Translations under genes and position numbers: made by a program | Notes under the pieces: model-generated | Told to the model about the DNA's origin: nothing | Seen by the model: only the letters and a program-made list of their open reading frames with translations | Databases searched by the model: none | In this document: positions 40,749-50,521 of the stretch, one piece after another | Position numbering within the stretch: the first letter of the stretch is position 1 | Layout: each line of letters begins with the position of its first letter | Assembly: GCF_024171865.1 (NCBI RefSeq) | Contig: NZ_JAMTCN010000003.1 | Span: 62,001-126,000, forward strand | DNA length: 64,000 nucleotides | Origin: Prauserella aidingensis | GTDB lineage: Bacteria; Actinomycetota; Actinomycetes; Mycobacteriales; Pseudonocardiaceae | Direction: 5' to 3'

Positions 40749-43250
40749 TCAGCGCCGGTCAGGGCCCCGTCGCACGACGTGGGGGTCCCGGTTCGCGTCG
40801 TCGGCGGGGCCCGGCACGACCGCGATGTCACCTCCTTCGTCGGTGCGAGCGACCAGTGCGCCGTCACCGCGGAGGGTGCGGACGATCTCGTCGTGGGGAT
40901 GGCCGTGGGTGTTGTCGACCCCCACGCTGACCAGCGCGGCCCGCGCACGCACCGCCGTCACGAACTCGTGGTGGGTGTGCCTGCTGCCGTGGTGCGGAAC
41001 CTTCAGGATCTCCGCCTCCACGTCGACGCCACGGGCCAACAGGTCGCTCTGTGCGGCCAGCTCGATGTCCCCGGTCAACAGCACCCGCCCGGCAGGGGTC
41101 GAGGCCCGCGCGACCACCGACGCGTCGTTGACCGCCGTGCCGTCGGCACTCGACTCCGTGTGCTCGGTCCCGTCGTCCGCCTCCTCGCGTGCCGCGGGCG
41201 CGACGTAATGCGGGCCGAGCACGTCCAACGTCAGCTCGTCCCAGCGCACCTGCTCGCCGACCGTGAGCTCGACGACCGGCACCTGGTTCGCACGGGCCTC
41301 GTCGGCGACCTTGCGCAACGCCCACGAGGGAGTCCGCCCCTGCCCCACCCCGACCGCGCCGACGGCTCGGCCGTCGAACACGGCCGCCAGCCCACCGAAG
41401 TGGTCGGCGTGCAGGTGACTGATCAGCACGAGCGGCACGCGCTCGATGTCCAGCCGGTCGAGACAGCGGTCGATGGCCCGGGGATCCGGTCCGGTGTCGA
41501 CGACCACCGCGCGGCCCGGACTGCCGGTCGCCAGCACGATTCCGTCCCCCTGTCCGACGTCGCACGCCACGACCGCCCAGTTCGCGGGCGGCCACCCGGG
41601 CTGCCACCACCGCGGCGGCACCGTGACCACGAGCACGCCGGTCACCACGACGGCCACGGCCACCCGCGTCCTCCGATACCGCAGAACCAGCACGCCGGCG
41701 ACGATGACGACGCCGGCCGCGATCCCGCCCCACCACCCCTCGGGCCACGAAACGACCGCGCCGGGCACGGCGGCCGCCTCGCGCGCGACGATCACCAGCC
41801 AGCTCACCCCGGGACCGGCGACGTGCACCAGGATCTCCGCCGCTGCGGGCAGGGGTACGGCCAATGCGGCCGCCGCCACACCGAGGACCGTGACCGGAGC
41901 GACCACGGGCGCGGCGAGCAGGTTCGCGACGACGGACACCAGGCTGACCTCGCCCGCCATGCCGGCGATGACCGGCGCAGTGGCGACGAAGGCGGCCACC
42001 GGAACGGCGAGCGCCTCGGCGACACCCGGCGGTACCCGGCGGGCGGCGAGCGCCGCGGCCCACCCGGGTGCCAGGAACACGAGTCCGCCGGTCGCGACGA
42101 CCGACAGCGCGAATCCCATGCTCGTGGCCATCGCCGGGTCGACGAGGATCAACCCGCAGACGGCGACGGCCAGCGCCGGCACCACCGACCGGTGGCGGCC
42201 GAGCACCAGGGCCGCCAGGCCCAGCGCACCCATCACCGCGGCGCGCAGCACGCTCGGCTCGTACCCGACGAGTACCACGAACGCGGCCAGTGCCAGCCCG
42301 GCCACGCCCGCCGCGGTGCGCGGGCCGAGCCGAACCGCACGGGCCAGGAGGAGAACGGCTCCGCACACGATGGCCACGTTGGACCCGGACACCGCCGTGA
42401 GGTGGGACAGTCCCGCGTCGAGGAACTCCTCCTCGACACGCGTCGACTGCGCACCGGTGTCGCCGACGACCAGTCCCGGCAGGAGGCCCGCCTCGTCGTC
42501 GCCGAGCACGGCCGCGGCGTCGCGCAGCGCGGTGCGCACGGCGTCGGCCGACCGCTGCCACCAGGACGCCTCGCCGATGTGCTCCGGCGGGCCGCGCACG
42601 TAACCCACCGCCACGGTCATGTCGCCGGGACGGGCGGGCGCCAACGAGGCCGACGTGCCGAACCGCTGGCCCGGCAGGAGGTCCGCCCACGCGTCGGCAG
42701 GTGCGATGAGGAGCACGCGGCCCGTCGAGGAGACGCCGTTCCTGTCGCGCTTCGCCGACCCGAGGCGGTCGTCGCCTGCAGCGTCCACGTCCACGACCCG
42801 CACGACGTCGACCGGCACCAGCACGGACCGGACACCGCCCCGACGGCCGCCGTACCCCTCGTCCCGGAGCGGACGCGGCCGTTCCCGCACCTCGGCACGC
42901 AGGCGCACGTCCCCGCCGTCTGCGGCCACCGCGCGCAGGGAATCCTCGGCCACATCGTGCACCCGGACGCCGACCGGAACCAGCACCAGCGGCCCGCACA
43001 CCCCCAGGGCCACCGCCGCCGCGGCGACCCTGGGCGACCCGCGACGCCTCGCATGCACTGCGACGAGGAAGCCCGCCACGGCGGCGAGGCCACCGGCCGT
43101 GACCGCCGCCTGCCAGCCCCACTGCAGCCCCGCGAGGGCACCGGCCCACACGACCGTCGCAGCGGGCACCAACCGCAGGTCCCGCCGCGCACGGCGCGAC
43201 GGATCCGCGGTGACCTGGGAGGCCGCGCCGAGGCCGGCGGTGAGGGTCAT
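40749..43250 (-). CDS. comEC: ComEC/Rec2-family DNA-uptake channel protein
   Basis: An 833-residue polytopic protein. An N-terminal extracytoplasmic DUF4131-like domain is followed by the competence membrane domain (GLVVGDTGAQSTRVEEEFLD, GLSHLTAVSGSNVAIV, many helices, about 225-545). The C-terminal metallo-beta-lactamase domain has CDVGQGDGIVL and ISHLHADHFGG (about 570-640) and HHGSRHTH near 775. The protein would pass single-stranded DNA across the membrane. ATG at 43250 overlaps the comEA stop by 4 bp. Whether the organism is competent is not known. Confidence 0.88.
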   Translation of the reverse strand: MTLTAGLGAASQVTADPSRRARRDLRLVPAATVVWAGALAGLQWGWQAAVTAGGLAAVAGFLVAVHARRRGSPRVAAAAVALGVCGPLVLVPVGVRVHDVAEDSLRAVAADGGDVRLRAEVRERPRPLRDEGYGGRRGGVRSVLVPVDVVRVVDVDAAGDDRLGSAKRDRNGVSSTGRVLLIAPADAWADLLPGQRFGTSASLAPARPGDMTVAVGYVRGPPEHIGEASWWQRSADAVRTALRDAAAVLGDDEAGLLPGLVVGDTGAQSTRVEEEFLDAGLSHLTAVSGSNVAIVCGAVLLLARAVRLGPRTAAGVAGLALAAFVVLVGYEPSVLRAAVMGALGLAALVLGRHRSVVPALAVAVCGLILVDPAMATSMGFALSVVATGGLVFLAPGWAAALAARRVPPGVAEALAVPVAAFVATAPVIAGMAGEVSLVSVVANLLAAPVVAPVTVLGVAAAALAVPLPAAAEILVHVAGPGVSWLVIVAREAAAVPGAVVSWPEGWWGGIAAGVVIVAGVLVLRYRRTRVAVAVVVTGVLVVTVPPRWWQPGWPPANWAVVACDVGQGDGIVLATGSPGRAVVVDTGPDPRAIDRCLDRLDIERVPLVLISHLHADHFGGLAAVFDGRAVGAVGVGQGRTPSWALRKVADEARANQVPVVELTVGEQVRWDELTLDVLGPHYVAPAAREEADDGTEHTESSADGTAVNDASVVARASTPAGRVLLTGDIELAAQSDLLARGVDVEAEILKVPHHGSRHTHHEFVTAVRARAALVSVGVDNTHGHPHDEIVRTLRGDGALVARTDEGGDIAVVPGPADDANRDPHVVRRGPDRR

Positions 43251-44398
43251 GCGACGCTCACCGCGTCGCGCAGCGAGTCGAAACGTTTGGTCCCGATGCC
43301 GTCGACCTCGCGCAACTGTTCCACCGCGGTGAACCCGCCGTGCTCGTCCCGCCACTCCAGGATCCGCCGGGCCGTGACCTCACCGACGCCGGGCAGGCTC
43401 TCCAGCTGCTCCTGATCCGCCGAGTTCAGCGGCACGGGTTCGTCGGCGGCCTCGCCGTCCGCGCCTGCCGACTCGGCAGTCCCGCCACGGTCGGCGCCGG
43501 TGCTCACTCCCGGCGGCACCGGCACCCCGACGTAGATCTGCTCGCCGTCCACGAGCTCGCGAGCCAGGTTGACCGACAACAGGTCGGCGCGGCGCGGCGC
43601 ACCGCCCGCTGATTCGACCGCGTCGGCCACCCGCGCGCCTGCGCGCAACCGCACCAGGCCGGGTTTGCGCACCTTGCCGACGACGCTGACCACCAACCGG
43701 TCCGGTGAGTCCCCCGCCGCTCCCGGCGACGCCGCCCCGGGACCGGAAGTGGCCGGGTTCGTCGACGACTGCGGGCTCGGCTGCGACGACCCGGACGGTG
43801 ACTCCGTGTGGGCCGCGGGCAACGGTGGCGGAGCCTCGGCCGCGGGTTCGTCGGCGAACACGAACCCGACCAGTCCGAGGGCTGTTACGACGCCCGCCGC
43901 CACCGACGCGATCACCCGGCGCGACGGGCCCCGGCGCGCCCCGGCGGGCACCCATCGTTCGACGAGCCGTCCGCCACGGGCACGCAGCGCCGCAGGAAGC
44001 CGGCCTTCGTTTCGAACCACGGTGTCGTCCGGCTCGGTGCCTGGGTCGTCCGGCTCGGTGCCGGACGGCGGGTGGCCTGCGGCCTCGTCCGACCGCACGC
44101 CCTCGTCCGGCGCAGTGTCGACCGGTTGCGCGGTATCGATCGGTTGCGTGGTGTCGTCACCAGTGCGCGCGGACGGGCCTGCCCGCGACGATGCTGCGTC
44201 GCGGGCTCGCGCGGGGATCACACGGCGGCGTGTGGTCTCGTCGCCCGGTGGCGGACAGGCCTGCGCGCGGTCGCGCCACTCCTCGGGAGCGTCGTCGAGG
44301 GGCGCGAGCGCGGCCAGGTCCGCCAGTCGTCGATGCGGTCCGCGCGGGGCGGTCGTGGCGGAGCGACCGGCCCGGACCTGCGTTGTTTCGTCGAACAC
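43247..44398 (-). CDS. comEA: ComEA family DNA-binding protein
   Basis: A 383-residue protein with a long cytoplasmic disordered N-terminus (1-155) containing acidic repeats (TEPDDPGTEPDD). One transmembrane helix lies at about 163-183 (VIASVAAGVVTALGLVGFVF), followed by a Pro/Ser linker, an SLBB domain (VVSVVGKVRKPGLVRLRAGA, about 238-300) and a helix-hairpin-helix pair (PLNSADQEQLESLPGVGEVT, about 322-383). It captures double-stranded DNA outside the membrane and hands it to ComEC. GTG start. Confidence 0.88.
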   Translation of the reverse strand: MFDETTQVRAGRSATTAPRGPHRRLADLAALAPLDDAPEEWRDRAQACPPPGDETTRRRVIPARARDAASSRAGPSARTGDDTTQPIDTAQPVDTAPDEGVRSDEAAGHPPSGTEPDDPGTEPDDTVVRNEGRLPAALRARGGRLVERWVPAGARRGPSRRVIASVAAGVVTALGLVGFVFADEPAAEAPPPLPAAHTESPSGSSQPSPQSSTNPATSGPGAASPGAAGDSPDRLVVSVVGKVRKPGLVRLRAGARVADAVESAGGAPRRADLLSVNLARELVDGEQIYVGVPVPPGVSTGADRGGTAESAGADGEAADEPVPLNSADQEQLESLPGVGEVTARRILEWRDEHGGFTAVEQLREVDGIGTKRFDSLRDAVSVA

Positions 44399-44686
44399 GC
44401 GCTCGACGTTAGGAAGCCGGCGAACGAGGCGGCAGAGGGAATCTCGCGTTCTGTGGACAGGCGGGGTCGTGTGGACAACTTCCCGGCCGGGGACCGGATC
44501 CGCCGGTCGGCGTCGGTGGGGTGTACTACGATGCCGCGCCGCCCGACGGCTGCTCCCCCACCCTGCGTCGACAGCGGCCGCCCGTCATCACCTGCTGCCG
44601 GTCGTCACACGCTGGACCGTCATCATCTGCTGCCGGTCATCACGGCTGCCCGTCGTCCCGACTCTCGGGTCACCGCTGCCCGCGTG
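44399..44686. other. Intergenic region with a direct repeat
   Basis: This 288-bp gap holds two near-identical 22-bp copies, CCGTCATCACCTGCTGCCGG and its one-base variant, starting at 44582 and 44617 (35 bp apart), with further CCGGTCATCAC fragments around them. It probably also includes the comEA promoter at its left end. No gene seen. Confidence 0.55.
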
Positions 44687-45541
44687 TCACGGCTCGGGCG
44701 CCGGCGGCTGCACGACGACGCCGAGCACACCGGGACCGGTGTGTGCGCCGATCACGGCGCCGAGTTCGCTGACGACGCACCCCCGCGAGCTGGGAAGACG
44801 TTCGTCGAGTCGCGTGGCCAGCTCCGCAGCACGGTCCGGCGCGGCCAGGTGGTGCACGGCGACCTCCACGTCCGGCTCGTCCGCGGCGGCCTCCGCCGCC
44901 AACTCGACCAACCGTGTCATGGCCCTGGTCGTGGTACGCACCTTCTCGAGGGGCGTGATCTCGCCGTCGGCCATGTGCAGCACCGGTTTGACCATCAGTG
45001 CGGTGCCGAGCAACGCCGCGGCGTGGCCGATGCGCCCACCGCGGCGCAGGTGTTCGAGGGTCTCGACCACGAACAGGGTCCGCGACCGTGTCGCGGCCGC
45101 CGTCGCGGCGTCCTCGACCTCCGCTCCCGTCGCACCGGAGCGTGCCGCGGTCGCCGCGTGACCCGCCGCGAAACCGAGTCCCATGGCCGTCGTCCGCGAG
45201 TCCACGACCCGCACGCGATCGGGCCCGACCTCCTGCGCCGCCAGCACCGCGGCCTCCCACGTGCCGGACAGGCGTTTCGACAGGTGTACCGACACGACCG
45301 AGTCGGCGCCCGCGTCGAGGGCCGCCCGGAACTCCGCCGCGAACTCGGCAGGCGTCGGCCGCGAGGTGGTCACGATCCGTTTGCGCCGCAGTGCGCCGGT
45401 CAGCTCGTCGGGTCCGAACTCGCCGGACGGCACGGCCATCCCTTCGACGAGCACGTGCAACGGGACCACCCGGATACCGGCACGTTCGGCGAAGCCTTCC
45501 GGGAGATGGGCGGTGGAATCGGTGACGACGGCGACCGGCAC
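44687..45541 (-). CDS. DegV family (fatty-acid-binding) protein
   Basis: A 284-residue two-domain DegV protein: VAVVTDSTAHLPEGFAERAG (about 3-22), TTSRPTPAEFAAEFRAALDAG with the lipid-contacting Thr-Ser, VDSRTTAMGLGF, and ETLEHLRRGGRIG (about 161-173). Family members bind a fatty acid and, in Firmicutes, serve fatty acid kinase. The position next to octT/gpgP matches mycobacteria (Rv2417c). GTG start. Cytoplasmic. Confidence 0.88.
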   Translation of the reverse strand: MPVAVVTDSTAHLPEGFAERAGIRVVPLHVLVEGMAVPSGEFGPDELTGALRRKRIVTTSRPTPAEFAAEFRAALDAGADSVVSVHLSKRLSGTWEAAVLAAQEVGPDRVRVVDSRTTAMGLGFAAGHAATAARSGATGAEVEDAATAAATRSRTLFVVETLEHLRRGGRIGHAAALLGTALMVKPVLHMADGEITPLEKVRTTTRAMTRLVELAAEAAADEPDVEVAVHHLAAPDRAAELATRLDERLPSSRGCVVSELGAVIGAHTGPGVLGVVVQPPAPEP

Positions 45542-45550
45542 GCCGCCACC

Positions 45551-46330
45551 CTACGTTCCGCGGGCCTCGCCGCCGACGACCGGCGCGGCCGCCACGCCGG
45601 GCAGGATCGCCGCGATCCGTTCCGCCATGGCGTGTCCCACGGCGGCGTGGCCTTCCCAACCCCAGTGCATGCCGTCGGGATTGCCGTGCCCGCCGAGGAC
45701 GTGCTCGCCGACGACGGCCGCCACGTCGAGCATCGGGACGTCGGTGCGTTCGGCCCACGCGTCCAGCCTCGCCGCGGTCGCCGCACGTTCGCCGTGCACC
45801 CGGCCGTAGTCGGCCGACCGGTGCACCGACGGCAGCCAACCCACGATCGGCAGGTCCGAACGCAGCACACGTAGCGCGCCGACAGCGGTGTCGAGATAGC
45901 GGACGGTCAGCCGCGACGGCAGCACGGCCGGCCTGCCCCGCGTGAGGCGTGCCAGCGCGGGCTGCGCGCGACGATAGGCGCCGCGGGCGAACCGGCGCAG
46001 CCCGTCGGGACGCAGGTAGCGCAGTCCGGTGCGCAGGTACGTCGGCAACGGTGACGGCAACGTGTCCATGCTGCCGACGGCCAGTACGACGACGTCGGCG
46101 CGATGCAGCTCGGCCCACAACTGCGGATCGCCGATCAGCGCCCACCACGCGTCGCGGGCCGTCCATCCGAAGCCCGCGAACAGGACTGCCCGGCCGCCGA
46201 GCTCGCGGGCGCACACGTTCGGCCACAGGCGGGGTTCGTCGGCCGGATGTCCGCTGTCCGGTCCGTGGAAGCTCAGCGAATCGCCGAGCACCAGAATCCG
46301 GGGCGCGGTCGCCGGTGCCTGATCCGCCAC
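45551..46330 (-). CDS. octT: SGNH hydrolase-fold acyltransferase, OctT-like (diglucosylglycerate octanoyltransferase)
   Basis: A 259-residue SGNH/GDSL protein. Block I is LVLGDSLSFHG with the catalytic Ser, block III is the AVGSMDTLPS region, and block V is NPDGMHWGWEGH with the catalytic Asp-x-x-His (about 217-221). It matches mycobacterial Rv2418c, which adds octanoate to diglucosylglycerate, an early intermediate of methylglucose lipopolysaccharide. It lies directly before gpgP-rsfS-nadD as in mycobacteria. Substrate assignment rests on this synteny. Confidence 0.7.
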   Translation of the reverse strand: MADQAPATAPRILVLGDSLSFHGPDSGHPADEPRLWPNVCARELGGRAVLFAGFGWTARDAWWALIGDPQLWAELHRADVVVLAVGSMDTLPSPLPTYLRTGLRYLRPDGLRRFARGAYRRAQPALARLTRGRPAVLPSRLTVRYLDTAVGALRVLRSDLPIVGWLPSVHRSADYGRVHGERAATAARLDAWAERTDVPMLDVAAVVGEHVLGGHGNPDGMHWGWEGHAAVGHAMAERIAAILPGVAAAPVVGGEARGT

Positions 46331-46337
46331 GCCGGTG

Positions 46338-46949
46338 CTATCCCGTCATGCCCGCGTTGTAGGCCTGCAGGCGCCAGCGGTCGTCGCGACGGCTCAGGTC
46401 CACCCAGTGGCAGTTGCCGATGCCGCCGAGCGACGGCCACAGAGCCACCGGCAGGTCCACCAGGTAGGCGGTCAGCGCGAGGATCAGGCCACCGTGGGCC
46501 GCGAGCAGTACGGTGCCGTACTCCTCGTCGTCACGCACCAGGTCGGCGACGACCTCCCCGGCGCGTTCGGCGACGTCGACGCGGGATTCGCCGCCGGGCG
46601 GGGCCCACGTCGCGTCGAGCCGCCACCGGTCCCGTTCACCGGGCGCCTGCGTGTCCACCTCGGCACCGGTCATGCCCTGCCACTCGCCGAGATGCGTCTC
46701 CCGCAACCGCTTGTCGAGCCGCAGCGGAACGCCGATGGCATCGGTCAGCACCGTCGCGGTGTCGGTGGCGCGACGCAGGTCGGACGCGATCACCAGGTCC
46801 GGTTCGAACCGCGCGAGGGCGGCCACGGCGAACCGCGCCTGGTTCCAGCCCACCTCGGTGAGCGCCGAGTCGAGGTGACCCTGCATGCGGCCCGCGGCGT
46901 TGTAGTCGGTCTCGCCGTGCCGCCAGAGCACGATCCGTTCGACGCTCAC
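46338..46949 (-). CDS. gpgP: Histidine phosphatase, glucosyl-3-phosphoglycerate phosphatase-like
   Basis: A 203-residue phosphoglycerate-mutase-fold phosphatase. The RHG motif is in IVLWRHGETDYNAAGRMQG (about 6-24, catalytic His), ASDLRRATDTA follows, then RETHLGEWQGMT (about 84-95) and the second His in LLAAHGGLI. The mycobacterial orthologue Rv2419c dephosphorylates glucosyl-3-phosphoglycerate. GTG at 46949 overlaps the rsfS stop by 4 bp. Confidence 0.78.
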   Translation of the reverse strand: MSVERIVLWRHGETDYNAAGRMQGHLDSALTEVGWNQARFAVAALARFEPDLVIASDLRRATDTATVLTDAIGVPLRLDKRLRETHLGEWQGMTGAEVDTQAPGERDRWRLDATWAPPGGESRVDVAERAGEVVADLVRDDEEYGTVLLAAHGGLILALTAYLVDLPVALWPSLGGIGNCHWVDLSRRDDRWRLQAYNAGMTG

Positions 46950-47347
46950 TGGGAATCCGATTCCTCGGCGGCGCGGGCCACGGCCTCGTCGAGACCCTCG
47001 ACCTCGAGTTGCGGGCAGTCCTTCCACAGCCGCTCGAGGCCGTAGAAGGAGCGTTCCTCGTCGTGCTGGACGTGGACCACGACGTCGACGAAGTCGAGCA
47101 GCACCCAGCGGCCTTCCCGCTCGCCCTCCCGGCGGACGGGCTTGTGCCCCGCCTTGCGCATCTTCTCCTCGACGTTGTCGACGATCGCGCCGACCTGCCG
47201 TTCGTTCGGCGCTGACGCGATGACGAAGGCGTCGGTGATGACGAGTTGGTCGGAGACGTCGAGCACGACGATGTCGGTCGCTTTCTTGTCCGCGGCCGCG
47301 TGCGCGGCCACGTTCGCGAGGTCTCGTGCTTCGGCCGTCGCTGCCAC
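46946..47347 (-). CDS. rsfS: Ribosome silencing factor RsfS
   Basis: A 133-residue RsfS/Iojap protein: DIVVLDVSDQLVITDAFVIA (about 25-44), SAPNERQVGAIVDNVEE, and WVLLDFVDVVVHVQHDEERSFYGLERLW (about 81-108). It binds L14 and blocks subunit joining when nutrients run low. GTG start. It lies 78 bp downstream of nadD, the standard order. Confidence 0.93.
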   Translation of the reverse strand: MAATAEARDLANVAAHAAADKKATDIVVLDVSDQLVITDAFVIASAPNERQVGAIVDNVEEKMRKAGHKPVRREGEREGRWVLLDFVDVVVHVQHDEERSFYGLERLWKDCPQLEVEGLDEAVARAAEESDSQ

Positions 47348-47425
47348 GGTGGTGCCCTCCGGATTAGTACGTACGCCGGATGCAGGGTACCCGGAAGGGC
47401 CGACGGGTCCGTCGCCTCCGCCCGG

Positions 47426-48022
47426 TCAGTCGTGATCCGCGCGATACAGCCCGCGTTTGTGGATGTAGCGGACGACGCCGTCGGGCACGAGGTACCACAC
47501 CGGTTCGCCGCCGGCGACACGTCCACGCAGCGCGGTCGACGAGATCGCCATCGCCGTGACCTCGACGAGGCTGGCCTTGCCGGGTGGCAGGTGGTCGTCG
47601 TCGAGGCGGTATCCGGGCCGCGTGACGCCGATGAAGTGGGCGTTGGCGAAGACCTCGTCGGCGGCGCGCCACGTGAGGATCTGCTGGAGTGCGTCGGCGC
47701 CGGTGATGAAGAACAGGTCGTCGTCGGGGTACTGCACGCGCAGGTCGCGCAGCGTGTCGACGGTGTAGGTCTGGCCACCGCGGTCGATGTCGACCCTGCT
47801 GACGGAGAACACCGGGTTGGACGCCGTGGCGATGACGGTCATGAGGTAGCGGTCCTCGGCGGGAGTCACCACCCGATCGGCCTTCTGCCACGGCTGGCCC
47901 GTCGGGACGAACACGACCTCGTCGAGTCCGAACCGGGCCTGGACTTCACTGGCGGCGACGAGATGGCCATGGTGCACGGGGTCGAAGGTTCCCCCCATGA
48001 CCCCGATGCGGCGCGACGACAT
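47426..48022 (-). CDS. nadD: Nicotinate-nucleotide adenylyltransferase
   Basis: A 198-residue nucleotidyltransferase. [15 protein letters not shown] (about 7-21) has the HxGH motif, [10 protein letters not shown] follows, and [10 protein letters not shown] (about 167-176) is the second ATP motif SSTxxR. It makes deamido-NAD from nicotinate mononucleotide. ATG at 48022 is the only start giving the family's normal N-terminus; longer frames upstream cross the intergenic hairpin. First gene of nadD-rsfS-gpgP-octT. Confidence 0.93.
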   Translation of the reverse strand: MSSRRIGVMGGTFDPVHHGHLVAASEVQARFGLDEVVFVPTGQPWQKADRVVTPAEDRYLMTVIATASNPVFSVSRVDIDRGGQTYTVDTLRDLRVQYPDDDLFFITGADALQQILTWRAADEVFANAHFIGVTRPGYRLDDDHLPPGKASLVEVTAMAISSTALRGRVAGGEPVWYLVPDGVVRYIHKRGLYRADHD

Positions 48023-48077
48023 GAGCACCCACCCTATACGGCTTCCGATGCGGACATCGATCCGCGCCGGTGATGAT

Positions 48078-48128
48078 CCGTGTGGTGCGGGCCGGCCCTC
48101 CCCTGCCGGGTCGGCCCGCACCACACGG
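48078..48128. other. Long 21-bp hairpin in the divergent nadD/recQ gap
   Basis: The arms CCGTGTGGTGCGGGCCGGCCC (split over 48078-48098) and its partner at 48108-48128 pair over 21 bp with one G-T around a 9-nt loop. The 305-bp gap separates divergent genes, so an ordinary terminator is not expected here. No gene is seen in the rest of the gap. Confidence 0.7.
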
Positions 48129-48327
48129 GGGCGGCGTGGCGATCTGGGGGACGCACCACGCCGGCGACCGGGTCCCCGTTTCGATCGCGGATGAGACCTC
48201 GACGCCGCAGCCTCATGACGCCGATAATGCGTGTCCTGGGTCACATTCCGGCACGAGGGGACCCTTCGCGGCGGAAAACCGCCCCGCGGCGCGGACAGTG
48301 TCGGCACGGGGGTGTAGAGCTGGACCC

Positions 48328-50490
48328 GTGACTACCGAGGAACACGGCTCCGGCGAACACGACACCGGCACGACACCCGGCGCGGATTCCGGCGCGGGCC
48401 TCCGGGACCGGGCCGCGACACTGCTGCGCTCGCTGGCAGGTGAGCAGGCGCGGCTGCGCGACGACCAGTGGACGGCGATCGAGGCCCTCGTCGCGCAGCA
48501 CCGGCGCGCACTCGTCGTGCAACGCACCGGCTGGGGCAAGTCGGCCGTGTACTTCCTGGCGACGGCGCTGCTCCGCGAGCGGGGCGCCGGGCCGACGGTG
48601 ATCATCTCGCCGCTGCTCGCACTGATGCGGAACCAGATCGCGGCGGCTTCCCGCGCGGGGATCCGCGCCGCCACGATGAACTCGGCCAACCAGCAGGAAT
48701 GGGATGAGGTGCGGACCGGTGTCGACGCGGGCGAGATCGACGTGTTGCTGGTCAGTCCCGAACGGCTCAACAACCCGGACTTCCGCGACACGGTGCTGCC
48801 CGAGCTGGCGGCGTCCGCGGGCCTGCTCGTGGTGGACGAGGCCCACTGCATCTCGGACTGGGGCCACGACTTCCGCCCGGACTACCGCAGGCTCCGCACC
48901 CTGCTGGCCGAACTTCCCGGCGGTGTCCCCGTGCTGGCCACGACGGCGACCGCGAACGACCGGGTCGTCACCGACGTGGCCGATCAGCTCGGCATCGGCA
49001 GGCAGTCCGACACGCTCGTGCTGCGCGGCCCGCTGGACCGCGAGAGCCTGCGCCTGTCGGTGGTCGACACCCCGACGGAAACGGCGAGGCTGGCATGGCT
49101 CGCCGAGCACCTTGAGCAGCTGCCGGGTTCGGGCATCGTCTACACCCTCACCGTCGCCGCCGCCCACGACACCGCTGCCCTGCTCGCCCAGCGCGGCTAC
49201 GAGGTCGCCGCCTACACCGGCAAGACCGAACCCGCCGACCGGCAGGCCATCGAGGACGATCTCCTCGCGAGCAAGGTCAAAGCTGTCATCGCCACCTCCG
49301 CACTCGGCATGGGCTTCGACAAGCCCGACCTGGGATTCGTCGTCCACCTGGGAGCCCCGTCGTCGCCGATCGCCTACTACCAACAGGTGGGCCGCGCCGG
49401 CCGCGGTGTGGAGCGCGCCGAGATGGTGCTCCTGCCCGGCGCCGGTGACAAGGCGATCTGGGACTACTTCGGATCGTTGGCGTTCCCCGACGAGCACCGC
49501 GTCAATCAGGTGCTCGACGCGCTGGCGTACGCCGACCGTCCACTCTCGACCGCGGCACTCGAGCCACGCGTGGAGCTGTCCCGTTCGCGCCTGGAGATGG
49601 TGCTGAAGGTGCTCGACGTCGACGGCGCGGTCCGACGGGTCAAGGGCGGTTGGATCGGCACCGGCGCACCGTGGAGTTACGACGTCGAGCGCTACGACCG
49701 GGTACGCACCGCCCGTGAGGCCGAACAACAGGCCATGGTCGACTACGCAGCCACCGACGGCTGCCGTATGGGGTTCCTGCGCAGGCAGCTCGACGATCCG
49801 CACGCACAGCCGTGCGGCCGGTGCGACAACTGCACCGGCGAGAGGTGGCCGTCCCTCGTCACCGAGGAGGTCGTGGACGAGACCGCCGACGCGCTGGCCA
49901 AGCCCGGCGTCGAGCTCGCCCCGCGGAAGCAGTGGCCGACCGGCCTGGCGGCGCTGGACGTCCCGCTGTCCGGCCGCATCGGCGCCGACGACCAGGCTTC
50001 CCCCGGACGGGCCGTCGGCAGGCTCACCGACGTCGGGTGGGGCGGCCGGTTGCGCGATCTGCTCGGCCCGGAGTCCCCCGACGGGCCGGTGCCGGACGAA
50101 CTGGTCCAGGCCTGTATCGCCGTGTTGGCGTCCTGGAACTGGGAAGCCCGGCCGGTGGGCATCGTCGCGATGGACTCGCAACGGCGTCCCCGGTTGACGA
50201 CGGATCTCGCCGGCAGGATCGCCTCGGTCGGCAGGCTGCCACTGCTCGGCACGCTCGAGGCCGACGGACCGCCGCCACGCCGTGCCAACAGCGCGGTCCG
50301 CCTCGCGGACCTGTGGCAGCGGCTCCGCGTTCCCGTGGACCTCCACGCGGCGCTGGCCGAGCTGACCGGACCGGTACTGCTCGTGGACGATCTCGTCGAC
50401 ACCGGGTGGACGATGACGGTCGGCACCCGGCTGCTGCGGCGGGCCGGGGCGGACGCCGTCCTACCTCTCGCCTTGGCGTCGACGAGCTGA
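48328..50490 (+). CDS. recQ: RecQ-family DNA helicase with C-terminal phosphoribosyltransferase-like domain
   Basis: A 720-residue superfamily 2 helicase. Motif 0/I is [11 protein letters not shown]...[11 protein letters not shown] (about 50-78), motif II is [22 protein letters not shown] (about 169-190), and motif VI is [14 protein letters not shown] (about 351-364). The RecQ zinc cysteines are in CRMGFLRRQ and CGRCDNCTG (about 477-505). The last 100 residues look like a ComF/PRPP-type domain, [20 protein letters not shown] near 685-704. An N-terminal disordered 35 residues precede it. GTG start with TAGAGC just upstream and no Shine-Dalgarno. Confidence 0.88.
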   Translation: MTTEEHGSGEHDTGTTPGADSGAGLRDRAATLLRSLAGEQARLRDDQWTAIEALVAQHRRALVVQRTGWGKSAVYFLATALLRERGAGPTVIISPLLALMRNQIAAASRAGIRAATMNSANQQEWDEVRTGVDAGEIDVLLVSPERLNNPDFRDTVLPELAASAGLLVVDEAHCISDWGHDFRPDYRRLRTLLAELPGGVPVLATTATANDRVVTDVADQLGIGRQSDTLVLRGPLDRESLRLSVVDTPTETARLAWLAEHLEQLPGSGIVYTLTVAAAHDTAALLAQRGYEVAAYTGKTEPADRQAIEDDLLASKVKAVIATSALGMGFDKPDLGFVVHLGAPSSPIAYYQQVGRAGRGVERAEMVLLPGAGDKAIWDYFGSLAFPDEHRVNQVLDALAYADRPLSTAALEPRVELSRSRLEMVLKVLDVDGAVRRVKGGWIGTGAPWSYDVERYDRVRTAREAEQQAMVDYAATDGCRMGFLRRQLDDPHAQPCGRCDNCTGERWPSLVTEEVVDETADALAKPGVELAPRKQWPTGLAALDVPLSGRIGADDQASPGRAVGRLTDVGWGGRLRDLLGPESPDGPVPDELVQACIAVLASWNWEARPVGIVAMDSQRRPRLTTDLAGRIASVGRLPLLGTLEADGPPPRRANSAVRLADLWQRLRVPVDLHAALAELTGPVLLVDDLVDTGWTMTVGTRLLRRAGADAVLPLALASTS

Positions 50491-50521
50491 CGCGCCTCGG
50501 AACCGCGCTGACGCGCAGGAG

